Notes: a model not told the origin generated them from the letters alone. Shown: positions 1 through 10,884, counted from the stretch's first letter. The stretch is 17,920 bases of DNA from Smittium culicis (GCA_001970855.1 LSSN01001290.1:1-17920); one strand, 5' to 3'. Numbers and translations are program-made.

Positions 1-39
1 TGTATAGATAGTGACGATGAAGATAAAAAGTTAGAGTGA
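1..39 (+). CDS. possible C-terminal end of an upstream gene (partial)
   Basis: From base 1 the frame reads C-I-D-S-D-D-E-D-K-K-L-E and then TGA at 37-39. An acidic-basic tail of this kind is common at eukaryotic protein C-termini, and the purine-rich composition differs from the A/T-rich bases after it. It would converge on the AAA ATPase gene, leaving a gap of about 65 bases. Only twelve codons are visible, so this could be chance. Confidence 0.25.
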   Translation, partial: CIDSDDEDKKLE

Positions 40-103
40 TAAAATTAAAGAATTATAAAAAAAAATCAATACAAAAATAACTGTTAACATGTCTATTATT
101 TAA

Positions 104-3100
104 TTATATTTTTGAGCTTGTTTGATCGATAAAACCAAGGGAAACTTTATCTTTTCGCTCTTTTGCATTGTCGCCGAATTTTTGGTTCCATTTGCGGAGT
201 TCAATGATACTGTTCATATCGTCTGAGCTGCTTGATGATACCATTTTGAATGCTGCATCAAAGTGTCTATTATGTAAAACCAACTGATTTGTACTTTTTG
301 ATTTGAAATCGCTTTCTTGGTTGCTTGGAGATTCATTTTTTTTATCGCTACTTATAATCGAACGTTGCTTTCGTTTCAGCCTAATATAATCTGTTAGCAA
401 TTCAGCATTTAATTTAGTTTGAGTTTTAGATTTTTCTTCGCTGTTTTTTTCGTGCATGACGTCACTATTTGTAGCTTGCACGTCTAAATCCCCAATTGTT
501 TTCAACTTAGCTATGAAATCTTTGTCTGAAGAGTTAGCGCTATCATGAACCGTAATTAAACTATCGCCTTTAAGCTTATTTAAATACTCAGTTATATTCT
601 CTCTAACTGCAGATAATGCAGCAGCTATACATAAGTTTTTTAAATCTGAGCCACTATAGTGAACGGCCTTTTTGGCGATTGCTTCAGTGTCAATATCATC
701 GCTAACTGATTCACCTTCTAAATGAAGCTCGATTATCTGTTTTCTTTCTGTTTCATCAGGTAAGTCGACGAGAATACGTCTAGGTAGCCTACGGAGAATA
801 GCATCATCCAAGTCAAATGGTCTATTGGTAGCCGCCAAAACCATAACTCTGGATTTGTTATTGCTCTTGTTACTGCTTGTTAGTCCATCCCATTCAGACA
901 TAAATTGGTTAATTATTTCGCGCTTGTAACCAGTGGATTGATCACCACTTCTTGCGGCAAATAACGCATCTACTTCATCAATAAATACTACGCAAGGGGA
1001 TAGCTTATGAGCCAAACTAAAAATGGCTTTAACTAGTTTTTCGCCTTCACCAACGTATTTGTCATAAACGTCGCTGCTTTTGATATTCAATACTGTACTA
1101 CCACTTTCTTTTGCAACCGCTTTCGCTAGCATCGTTTTACCAGTCCCTGGTGGCCCAAATAGCAGTAAACCGCTGATAGCATGTTTTCCAAGGACTCCGC
1201 TTCCGAAAAGCTCGGGGAAAAGAAGTGGTAGGGATATGAGTTCTTGCAATGTAATAATTGTCTCTGGTTTAGCGCAAACATTAGAGAAACCTGATGGAAT
1301 AGAGCTAGGATTTACGACGCAGCTCAATAGTCTCTGCTCATAGCTATTAGTTTTCGAATTCTTCAAGCTTTTTAAACGCTTTGCTATTTCAGCGTTGAGC
1401 AATCGATCAGCGTTAATATCCTTGTTTTCAGTAAACTTGTTTTTAAATATCTTACTTTTTGCAGGTGTTTCGATAGGTCCTTGAGATATAGGATCAGCTT
1501 CATCAATTTTGGGCTCATCATTCTGTGATTCAACATCGTTTTTACTTTTAGGATGGGCTTTATCTAAGGGCGTTAAGTTTTGATCTTTATTCAAGTTTTC
1601 TAGATCTTCGCTATACAAATTCGAGTCATTAGTATCACTTGCTGAAGATTTTTTAGAATTAGTTGATGTCGATTTTTTTGTGAGTTTAGGGTCTATACCA
1701 ACCGATTTTTTATCTGTAACTGTCCTGCCTATTGAATCTGATGGTCCGTCAATGAAAGGTCTTGCTATTTCTGGTATCAAATTTGCACAATATATGTTAT
1801 CAAGATCAGTTGTGATGTTGAGGTCAGGGTTTTCTATAAATTTCGGATTTGGGCCAAAGTGGAACGACTTGGATGGGTTATAATTTCCTAAAGAAAATGC
1901 TCTATTAGTTGGGCTAGAAAACGCTGAGTCGCCAATTGCTTTGTATGAGGAAACTACTTGTTTCCAAGCTTGGACAAAATTATCGTCTGATAATGTTATA
2001 CTAGGCAATTCAAAGCCAGAAATGCTTTCTACACCATCGTTATTCAAATCAAAACTTTCGGAGGAGCTTGGCTTCTTAAGGTCATTCTTTAAATTAGAAT
2101 AAACATCCATCATCCTTAGTCCAATAGCGTTGATAACAATTCTGTGCATAAAGGTTTCTGAAAGGAAAAATCGGCCTGGGATATCACCTGGAATTAGGCT
2201 CAGTAAAGTTTTTATTCTTTCGTAGGAAATTGATTTTCCTAAAAGTGGAGTTTCATCAGGTTCAGAGCTATCTAATTGTTCAAAATAAGATTTTGAGAAA
2301 GAGATATTTGAAATATTATTTAAAATAAAGATGTTTCTTAAGATAAGAGAATTCCTTCTAAGAACTTGATCAAATACAGATTTTTGTCTATTTGAGGCAT
2401 ATAGCTCAAACTTATTTATCGTATCATGGCCTTTTGATTGACTAGCGATGGAATTCTTTGCCCATAAGGCTGGAATGGTAGTTTTTAGTCCCATGTACGA
2501 TATATTTGACAAAGGAAGAGCAATTCTTGTAAACAAAGAAGATCCGATTGAAGAGATGGCTGAAGAGTACGATTTATCACTTGTGCTAGTTTGTGAATTC
2601 TGAGAAAATATCCTGTAGCCTTTATTTTCGGAGCTGTTCTTCGAAGAGCTAATAGAAACAATGATGGGGTATGACTGGGAGCCGATGCTGGAAGGTTTGA
2701 TGAATTTGGTGTTATTCAAGTCTTGCGTTCCTAGAGAATAAGAGCTAAATGGATCTCCGGAGCTACTAAAAAACAAATCAGGCGTGGAGCTGGGAGCTGC
2801 GGGGTTTGAATCAAATGGGGGGATGGTTTTTGGAGGAACTTCAGGGTAGAAGATGCTTGGGTGTAAAAGTCCAATAACAATTGTAGGGCCGCGAGTGTTT
2901 TCAGTATTTTCTTCAGTATTTGTTAAATTTGGGCTAGTTTGTTTGGAGCTATTAGTTAATCTATTGTTAAAATCGTGTGCAGCTTTGACTAATCTGTTGA
3001 ATAATGTATATCCTATTCTAGTATTTAAGAGATCTCCTAAGTTTTTGACAACAATTATTAAAGGCTGGTGTTGACGGTTTTCAATTAAAGGATCTTTGCT

Positions 3101-4489
3101 GAAGCTAACGATTTCCGATAATCGAGAGTCCAGTAGCTTAGTTTCAGAAGGCGAAAGGGGATTTTCCATATAAAGCTGTGGTAGTGGCGAGCACTGCTCA
3201 ATCCCTTTCTTTTTAGGAGGTTTATTATTATTTTCGGACTCAGATTCAAACCATAGGATATCATCAGAATCGTTGCTAGAGCCTTTGGAATTATTATCAG
3301 AGTCAGGATCGTTATCTTCATCATTTTCATATTCGTCTTCTTCATATTGCTGAGCTTCGGTATTTTTATAATCAGAATCGTTTTCAAGTACAGAAGATTC
3401 AGTGGTCTCGGTTTTAAGAGCAGAGACAGAGGGGAACGTGTAGCTGTGGCTTACAATGGTTACTATTTTTAGAAAAAAGTTAGGGAGGTTATACTGGTTA
3501 GATAAGTTATAAAGATTAAAGCTATATAAAGGATGAAAAAAATAGAAATTACATTCTTCAAAAATTTGACTTATGTTTGACCCTATAACAGACCAGTCGG
3601 GTATATCTATTGTGATAATGTTGGAGTTGGATATTCTGGCTGGTTCGTGTAAAAGCCTAATGGCAGCATCTTCTCCCCACTCATCTTCTTGGTAAATTAG
3701 AATGTGTTTTGATCTAGCTATTGATGCAAAAATGTTAGTCGTAATATCTTGTTGTATTTCAGGTGGGAATTCAGAAATGATTGTCGAGGGACTATCTTGG
3801 GGTTCGTTTCTATGATTGTTATTGTCATTTGGGTTTATTGTAGAATCATCGCTTGGATTTTCAGAAGAACTGTCATGTTTATCAAGTAATGGGGTATTTT
3901 CATATGAAACAACAAGGCCTTCAATGAAATTGACAGGTAAAATTTTAGGTTTTTTAGCAAAATTTTTGGTTACTTGAGATTTTTTTTGAAGATTTTTTTT
4001 ATTTTTATTTTGGTTCAGTAGTGCAGAATTTTTTAAAACATCTCGTTTGAGTAATCTGATTTTAAGATTTCTACCTGGTTCAAGATTGTTAGCGATGTCT
4101 AGTACATATATATTAGTACAAATGAAATTATCGAAAATTTAGTTAAGAATTTATCAGCTAAACAGAAAATTAAATGATAGAGTAGTAATGATTTAACTGA
4201 GGAAAATGAACATATATATGTATCAAAAAAAGGTGGCTTTACCTGTACTTATGCTACCGTAGCTTCTAAGCTGCCTTAAATGCGGGCTTGATGAATCATT
4301 GTTACGAGAATTTCTGAGTACATTTGAGAGCAATAAATTATTTTTTAAAAATTCTATTTTATTAGGACTGGAGGAGGCTGGATGATTTATAATTTTTGAG
4401 GCTAGCCATGATGAATGCGATAAATTGAAATTAGGCTGCTTTAGCTTCAAGCTATGAATGTAAGACAACTGTACTTTTGAGGTGATCAT
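104..4489 (-). CDS. mitochondrial-type AAA ATPase, 1413 aa, two exons
   Basis: Assembled as complement(join(104..4098,4243..4489)), 1413 codons plus stop. The start is the first ATG after an in-frame stop (TAA directly before ATG on the minus strand). Exon 1 (82 residues plus one base) is rich in S, N, K and R, poor in acidic residues, and ends near an R-Q-L-R-S-Y segment, so it looks like a mitochondrial presequence. The C-terminal half has one complete AAA module: Walker A GPPGTGKT (residues about 1064-1071), pore-loop-like K-Y-V-G (about 1096-1099), Walker B VVFIDE (D1123/E1124), sensor-1 ATNRP (N1174), arginine fingers in RRLPRR (about 1185-1190) and a Y-S-G-S-D sensor-2 helix. This order and wording match the Msp1/spastin-like 'meiotic' AAA clade, closest in memory to the long mitochondrial AAA proteins of filamentous fungi. 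Residues about 205-500 resemble a second, degenerate AAA core interrupted by an acidic insertion (about 328-372). By family it probably unfolds or extracts proteins at mitochondria; substrate unknown. Confidence 0.85.
4099..4242 (-). other. intron of the AAA ATPase gene (144 bp)
   Basis: On the minus strand the donor reads ACAG/GTAAAG at 4243/4242. The acceptor is TACTAG, ending at 4099. A TACTAAT branch-like motif lies about 20 bases before the acceptor. Exon 1 ends with one leftover G and exon 2 begins AC, making a GAC codon in the frame that stays open to the stop at 104. This join links the long exon, which has no ATG before 3169, to a start codon. Confidence 0.8.
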
Positions 4490-4513
4490 TTAATAATAAT
4501 AATATATAATGTA

Positions 4514-4521
4514 GGAGGGAG
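4514..4521 (-). promoter_or_regulatory. C-rich pyrimidine block before the AAA ATPase start
   Basis: On the minus strand this reads CTCCCTCC, 25 bases upstream of the ATG at 4489, in DNA that is otherwise nearly all A and T. Similar blocks precede the other two genes. A promoter or transcription-start role is inferred from position only. Confidence 0.25.
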
Positions 4522-6136
4522 TATTCTTATAAATTATACACAGGAACCTTTGCTGATATGCCCAGCAATATGAGAATTCGTCGTAACTAAAATAATTATA
4601 AACGAAAAATAAAAATTTTAAATTTAAAATTTTTTGTAACTTTAAAAGCGATTGAAGTTGGAAAAAAAACGATTGCGTTTGACTATTGGCTATATTAGAT
4701 GGTCGCAAAAAAAATTAATTCGCTGCTGATTTGATATTAGGTATACCAATGTGTGTGAATTATGTAAAAGGTTAAATGTAAGATTATTCTTTTTTAGGCG
4801 TTTTTAGTCAATCGCCCAAGTTTAAATATGCTTTATTACACAGAAAAATTGGGAGCATAAGTTTATGAGTGCACAGTTGCATTTAGGTTTAAAAAATATA
4901 CCAATTAAGCACTAAAAAATCGCAACAAATGGCTATATTAAATATTTTCTGGTTATCTGGAGTTTGAAACACTGGAATGAAAAACTATGTCATTAATTTT
5001 ATGTTCATAAAAAATTAGTAGCCCTTTCTTCAATATTTTGTTATAAATATATAATCGTAAAAATTAAAACAATTGACGATTTTATTTCAAGAACTATATA
5101 TAATTGTGGTTTATACTAAAAAAAACACTATACACATATTATATAAAAAAGTAAAGTGTAAAAATTGAAATATGATATTAATAGGTGAAATATCTTGTGA
5201 TTAAAATAGCAAAATTTTTAAAGTGCTATATCTAAAAAAAGTGGTGCCAAATTGAGATATTTCTAGAACTATACATATTCTAAAATTAAAGAGACCCTAA
5301 TCTGTCAAAATTTTTTGCGAATATTAACCAAAATAAGTGATTATTAGGTTAAACTACTAAGATTTTATGAATATTAAATTATGTGACGGAATTTAAAAAG
5401 CGGAGTCATATTGATGGGTTTAATACGATTTTAAAAAATAAAAACTATCGATCTACACTAAAAAAAGGTGATTAGATTAGCTATTTTGCAGCTTTAAGAG
5501 TTTCAATGATCTAATAGAAATGCTAACATACATTAGAGTATATAAAACTCCTAAAATGGTTTGCGAATATAACAAGAAATCTTGACAATCTTATAAAAGT
5601 TATAGTAAATTTAGGAGGCTTTAGGCATTAAATTTGCGAATTTATTTATATTTAATATCCAATAATAAATTTTTATTATATCTAGTAACGATAAATCAAA
5701 TCTAAAAGAGTATAGCTGGGTCGATATTATCATAAAATTTTAGAAGAAGCCCGCTAGTATAAATGCTGATTGGCTTGTAATAAAAATAGTGTTAACTGAG
5801 AGCAAGATCATGGAACTTGGTCACAAGCTAAAATATTTTAATTAACTACCAAGTAACAAAGTTTATCGAACGGCACCAAAAGTAAGCGGTGAATTTTCAA
5901 AAAGCGTATAAAATTTTCTGCATTAAATACTAAATATATTATAGACATTAAAAATGTACTTTAAGCCTTATAGGTTTTGAAAGATGTATATTACTTAAGA
6001 ATGAGGCTAAACTTAACTGAAAACTCTATTTAGTTATATGCTATTTCAAAAATCACGAAATAGGCGTTAAAGGTGTCTATACGCATTAATTATAATACTT
6101 GATATATCTGAACGCTTAAGGCCAATTATTCCCTAT

Positions 6137-6148
6137 AAAACTAGTTTT
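6137..6148. repeat. 12-bp perfect palindrome AAAACTAGTTTT
   Basis: AAAACTAGTTTT is its own reverse complement. It directly abuts the left arm of the inverted repeat that follows. It could be a binding site for a dimeric regulator or part of the end of a small element. A 12-bp AT-rich palindrome can also arise by chance. Confidence 0.5.
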
Positions 6149-6209
6149 ATGGCATCCAGATTGTAAACATTCTTATCAAATTACAATCCTACTAATGTTG
6201 GGATGCCAT
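6149..6209. repeat. bulged inverted repeat (two stem blocks)
   Basis: ATGGCATCC at 6149-6157 pairs exactly with GGATGCCAT at 6201-6209 (9 bp). Inside it, GATTGTAA at 6159-6166 pairs with TTACAATC at 6181-6188 (8 bp), leaving a 14-base loop. The right arm has about 12 unpaired bases between its two blocks and the left arm has one. Two ordered matching blocks make chance less likely than for a single short stem. It may be a hairpin, a MITE remnant or a regulatory site about 540 bases before the Cep135-like start. Confidence 0.55.
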
Positions 6210-6636
6210 TTTATAGCTGTTGGTGAATCAAAAAGTAAATAAATAAACAAATAGTTAATTGTCAGGTTTATTGTTAATTAGCCAAATCATTAGTTCGAAA
6301 TGTGCCAACCAATTCGCTCAAAAGCATTAAAAAGAATATCTGACAAGTACAACTAACTCGAAAAAAAAAAAAAAACAAACAAATCGCGATAATTTTGAGT
6401 CACTCACATAACTATAAAAAAAACTATGCTCAAGAGCTCTTTGCGCATCTACTAAGCCAATAAGCGGAAGAATTCTTAACAGCGAGCTTATTTCCAATAA
6501 TTCTTAGCTTTTAAGGCGTTACTATTTCTTATAACTAAAAAATTAAATATCATAACAAACAAGCATAATAACATACACGTTCTTTTTATGAATCAAAGAA
6601 GTACACTGGTAATAATATTTAAAACTATCCAGCGTC

Positions 6637-6673
6637 TACCTAATTCTCATTCACCCCCATTTTTATCCCACTC
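6637..6673 (+). promoter_or_regulatory. C-rich pyrimidine block before the Cep135-like gene
   Basis: A run of pyrimidines with CACCCCC and ATCCCACTC lies about 80-115 bases before the ATG at 6752, within strongly AT-rich DNA. Its position fits a core promoter or transcription start region. No classic TATA box stands out, because A/T runs are everywhere. The function is inferred from position only. Confidence 0.3.
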
Positions 6674-6751
6674 TATTTACTTAGCGGGCTCAATATCTAT
6701 CTAGTCTTTTATATGTCCAAAATTACAGTTCGGTAAAATAAAAATCTGGAT

Positions 6752-9700
6752 ATGAATGGGCGATACGAAGATATCTACGCTGAAGCCAATTTTGAGCATC
6801 AAAAAAATAACGATTTCGAGAATCTCTATAAACAACTCACCCATCTTGGCTACAACCATAATTTCAACAGTGAAGACTATGATCTGATTAAATCATTACT
6901 ATCAGATTTAGAGCTCAGCATGAAAAGCTTGAAGACTACCTCTGAAGAAAATGAAGATTTAAAAAGGAATCTAAAAACTATAAGTATTGAATGTAGTGAA
7001 AAAAATAGAAACTTACTCAAGCTAAGACAAGAAAATAATTCTTTAAGGAGTGAAATTCTACACTTATCAAAAGTTAAGGAGGATGTTAATAAATCTTCAC
7101 TTAACAAAATAAGAGAACTTGAACGAAACGAAACCCAATTAAAATTATCCAATCTCCACCTTAAAAACTCAGTAAAAAATTCTTTAAATAAAGTCGAAGA
7201 TGAAAGAAGGCTCATGAACGAAAAGCTTATTTCTCATTTCAAAAAAGCTAACATATATGATCCTGCCTCGCCAATTGTTCACGTTGGATGGCTCGAGGGG
7301 GGTTCTGCATCTTTTCCACCTTCAGATTTTAAATATTCATCAACCGAGTCTGCCGCAAAAACAAAAAACCCTGCTGCTCATGAATTAATTTTACTGGATG
7401 TTAATGAGAGAAGGATAGATTCTCTTGAACGCCAAATAGAAGATTTAGAACATATGTACGATACTATTAAACAAGAATATAATAAAGCTGAATCTATGCT
7501 ACAAGCCCGTGACGAAGAAATTTATAGACTAAATTCTCAAATTCAGAACGATTTTAAAAACATCGCTCTTGATCCGTTGCAAGAGCTTAAATTCTTTAAT
7601 GGTGACACTCAAAGCCAAACTGAATCTATAAGAGAAAGAAGATTAGAAGATCAAATTGAGTATATCCAAAGCTATGTATCCAGACTTGAAAATGTAACTA
7701 TTCATATTTTATTTTATACTTTATTTTAAATTTTATTAATAGAAAAAATATACTTTATTACTTTTCTAGGAAAGAACTGACTTAAAAAATAAATTCGATA
7801 AAGAAAAAAACAACTTAGTTAATAAACTTTCCGAGTATAAATCTATAACTGAAAAGCTTAAATCAACCTCATTTGAAAACGTCCCAAATAATGAATTTCT
7901 TGATAGTTCTAATAGTTTTGCTAACGATTTTGACTATCAAAGAATAAATTCTCCCAACACTGAGTTTTCCAACTATCAAAATAGAAACTCCACTCATAAC
8001 TTGAGTGAAAAACTTTCTAGCCTTATGGCCAAATTTGATGATTTCATTTCTAATTTTTCAAATATATTAAACGACAATAATAACAACAAAACTTTCTTCC
8101 CCATAAATAACGATACTATTGATCGGTTCAATAAGGTACCTTTTTAAACCCGTTTATTGATTAAACCACAGTATCTCACACATATTTATCGATATAGCCA
8201 GAATATCACAAATATTTTTTTTATACTTTTAGAATTTAAGGGAACTCAAATCTATACTAGATTCTCAAATAAATGATTCATCCATTGGTATCTCGAGTCC
8301 TGAGGCTACTAGGCTCGAAAAAAAAATAAAAGATTTAGAGGTTCAACTTGATTCTGCTATGTCTGAGAAAGAAAACTTTAAAAGTTTGTACCAACAAGTT
8401 TCTGACGAACTTCGATACGAGAGACAGTCAACTGAATCGAAGGTAATTAAGGAAATCTAATTAATAGACATCGCTTAATTCATTATTTATCCTAAAATTT
8501 AAATTTATTCATTTATAAGATAAAAAACGCAATCTCTAGCACAAAAGCTGACCTCGAAAAAAGTGTTAACAAAGTATCCGAGTTAAACAAAGAGTTAGAA
8601 ATCAAGATATCCTCATATGCATTTGATAAGAATGAGTTAAATGTACACGTTTATATCTTTGTTATTATATTCATATTATTCATATATACACTTAGATGCA
8701 ACTTCAAATTTTTTAAAATTAATTTATTATTAGAAAAAAATCTATTCACTTGAATCTGATCTAGAATCTGAAAAATCAAAGCGCTTAAAGTTGCAAGGCT
8801 TACAAAATGAGTTTAGTAATATCAACGTTGAAAACGACAGCCATTTTTCAAAAGTTGAGTTAGAAGCTACTCGTAATCTTCTCAATTCCTGTAAACGTGA
8901 GATAGAAGAATTAAAATCTGAGAACCAAAACTTAAAATCGCAGATTGTAGAAAAAAAAAGCGATAAATCTATAATTGAATTTGATAATAACCAGCTCAAA
9001 CAAGATTATAACACTGTTCGAAAGAGATACAACTCTCTTTTAAATTCTTACAACCAACTTACTGTTGCTCATGATAAGCTAGACAAGTCTTTAAAAAAAA
9101 GCATGCTAGATGTTGATACTTGGCAGTAATTTTGCTTTTGTACTTTTTTTGTATTTACTCTGATATTAAACTCCTTATTATTTTTGATTAATAGTGCTAG
9201 AGTTACTGAGAGAGATAATGAAGTTTCTAGGCTCCAAAAGATAGTATCAGATTACAACATTACGTGCAAGCAGCATACACTAGATCTCAATTCACTAAGA
9301 AGGCAGTGCTCTGGTAAGAGATAATGATTACTAATAATAAAAAATTAGCATTTTTTCAGTTTAATTTTTTTTATTATTATTTAATTAAATAGACTTAATA
9401 GACAGCATTTCTAATTATAAAACGAAAAATGCCCAGCTAATGGTAAATTCATTTCTTATCCAATTTTTTATATATTAGCTTTAAATCATTTCTAAAATAA
9501 GGAAATAATTTTAAAAACATGAATATTAGAACGAAGTTACAAAAGTAAACAAGGAGCTTGAAGGAGTTAAACTAATTAACTCAGCGTTGGAGCTATCGAA
9601 GAATGACTATAAAATCCAGTTACATAAAATAAAAGAGGAGTCTGACGACAAGAAATCATTGATAAGACAACTTTCTATTGAAAAGGAATCTCTTAATTCT

Positions 9701-10068
9701 CAGCTCAAATCTATGGTACTATAACTACACCAATTTTATTATTCTTATTTTAATTTCAATTTTTGATGAATTGCATTCATCTTGTGAAGATGACTTTTTC
9801 AATTATTTAACTATTTTCCAATTTTTATCAATAGCTCCATAGATTCCAGAGAATCGAACAAGAGGCAAAAATAAATACCTATAATTCGCCCTCTATTCCT
9901 AATTACTTGAACTCTGGGTTTGAGAGCGATTTTAAAGACGACTCGTTTACCTCCAGTAGTAATAGGTATAAACCTGAAAAGTATTCTGCTATCAGTTCGA
10001 GGCCATCATCGCCAATACAAAGGCCTTACTCGTCATTCTCAAGTAGAAAAAATCGAGACATACTGTAA
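6752..10068 (+). CDS. CEP135: Cep135/Bld10-like centriolar coiled-coil protein (TSGA10 family), 873 aa, nine exons
   Basis: Assembled as join(6752..7693,7770..8135,8233..8442,8520..8642,8734..9125,9195..9313,9393..9442,9530..9715,9835..10068), 873 codons plus stop. All eight introns (69-119 bp) are GT-AG and keep the frame; six are phase 0. The protein is mostly heptad-like coiled coil rich in L, E, K, N and S. Residues 25-54 have the pattern L-x2-LGY...L-x3-L-SDLE, which I recognise from the N-terminus of animal CEP135 and TSGA10. It is followed, as in CEP135, by a long helix with R-x-E-N-N-S-L, a Pro/Ser linker (about 167-205), and a second coil starting N-E-R-R-I-D-S-L. A second N/S-rich linker spans about 345-410, and residues about 797-873 form a basic Ser-rich tail with S-P sites. 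In the family the N-terminus binds microtubules and the protein builds the centriole cartwheel/wall through SAS-6. Here a centriole, basal body or spindle-pole role is inferred. Coiled-coil similarity can mislead; the LGY...SDL block is the specific evidence. Confidence 0.72.
9393..9442 (+). other. 50-nt exon 7 of the Cep135-like gene
   Basis: Its acceptor is AAATAG before 9393 and its donor is ATG/GTAAAT at 9442/9443. It begins with AC, completing the codon opened by the last G of exon 6 at 9313, and ends on a full ATG codon. Coding continues in exon 8 with N-E-V-T-K-V. It is the shortest exon in the window and would be easy to miss in automatic annotation. Confidence 0.7.
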
Positions 10069-10116
10069 AAAAGAATATAGTACTTAATTATTTAAATATA
10101 ATTATACACACTCTTC

Positions 10117-10122
10117 AATAAA
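10117..10122 (+). terminator. AATAAA polyadenylation signal of the Cep135-like gene
   Basis: AATAAA lies about 50 bases after the TAA at 10066-10068, a usual distance for a 3' end signal. In A/T-rich DNA the hexamer occurs often by chance, so position is the main support. Confidence 0.45.
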
Positions 10123-10594
10123 TTTTGATAAGTATGTAATTAAATAAATAGCATTATATTAAAAAATAAGCTTTTTTTTTACTATTTTTTATTTGACTGC
10201 ATAAACTCAATTTGTTCATTCTGAGAGCTTTTAAGTTATAGTTGGATTTTTGGTATTATTATTATCAATCCTATCACTGTTCTATGGGTGATTTATAGGG
10301 TAATCGTTTAATAAAATAGTTATTTTTATACGAGATTTTTAAATAGCTATATGTATTTATGCTTTAAGTATAACATTAACTGACTGTCTGATTAAATGAT
10401 ATTTTGCCTACTTGTTTACACTTGAATTAGGCATCTAGTTCAAAATAATTTTTAAGTATACAAAACATTGTTCTTTAATTTATTTTACTGTATTTTCATT
10501 TTGTGTATAAAGTTAATAAACCGATGAAATACAGTTGAATTAAATCAAATTACTAATATGAAGCTTTCCAGACTAATTAAATAGTTCAAAAATT

Positions 10595-10613
10595 AAAAAA
10601 AAAAAAAAAAAAA
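10595..10613. repeat. 19-base A homopolymer
   Basis: This is an uninterrupted run of 19 A, the longest homopolymer I found in the window. It lies about 95 bases before the possible coding relic. It could be the poly(A) tail of an old retroposed copy or just slippage in A-rich DNA. No target-site duplication was recognised around it. Confidence 0.8.
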
Positions 10614-10707
10614 CTCGATAATAATAAGAAAAACCAATTAGCTAGAAAGGTATACTTAAGTCTAAAGGTACACAACTAATTTTTCGAAAAATGAACTATT
10701 ACATTGA

Positions 10708-10884
10708 ATATTTTACTATTTTAGTGTTAAAGTAGTTAAAAGAGAAATATTGAAGTATAAGTTTGAAGACTCGTCTACACCTACTGAGTATACAGAGTAT
10801 TGTCTACATTGCACGTGTTATGCTTTAGTTAGATCGACTGACTATGGTTTAGAAACACGATGCGTGCTGGGATATTCCTACTAA
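10708..10884 (+). pseudogene. possible decayed coding relic (unidentified)
   Basis: One frame is open for 58 codons without any Met and ends in TAA at 10882-10884. From about 10738 it reads like real protein, with the segment E-Y-C-L-H-C-T-C-Y-A-L-V and a second Cys near its end. From about 10855 the +1 frame takes over with A-C-W-D-I-P-T-N-W-A-Y-K-I before its own stop, as expected after a frameshift. The patch (about 10760-10900) is clearly richer in G and C than its surroundings. I do not recognise the family; a decayed mobile element is one possibility. Confidence 0.25.

Larger units (their letters stand above)
4490..6751. other. divergent AT-rich spacer between two gene starts
   Basis: About 2.26 kb separate the AAA ATPase start (leftward) from the Cep135-like start (rightward), so both promoters should lie here. 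I see no convincing coding region on either strand. The open stretch at 4490-4708 (minus) has no ATG, starts only at TTG and is rich in F, Y and L, so I take it as chance. Structures noted are a C-rich block near each start, a 15-A run at 6361-6375, and the palindrome plus inverted repeat at 6137-6209. No tRNA-like fold was recognised. Confidence 0.6.

Noticed and set aside
1080..1343. Plus-strand frame opposite the Walker A region
   Set aside because: It is the antisense shadow of the conserved AAA module, where codon use keeps the opposite strand open.
3085..3387. 100-codon minus-strand frame rich in M, I, K and L
   Set aside because: It overlaps the real reading frame of the AAA ATPase in another phase. 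Its odd composition comes from reading Asp/Glu/Asn codons out of frame.
4490..4708. 72-codon minus-strand frame directly upstream of the AAA ATPase start
   Set aside because: It begins at TTG rather than ATG, has a low-complexity F/Y/L composition and ends in TAA immediately before the ATG. There is no family resemblance and no splice signal that would add it to the gene.
6280..6310. GTTCGAAAT resembling a tRNA T-arm core
   Set aside because: No acceptor stem, D-arm or anticodon arm could be paired around it. No tRNA was recognised in the window.
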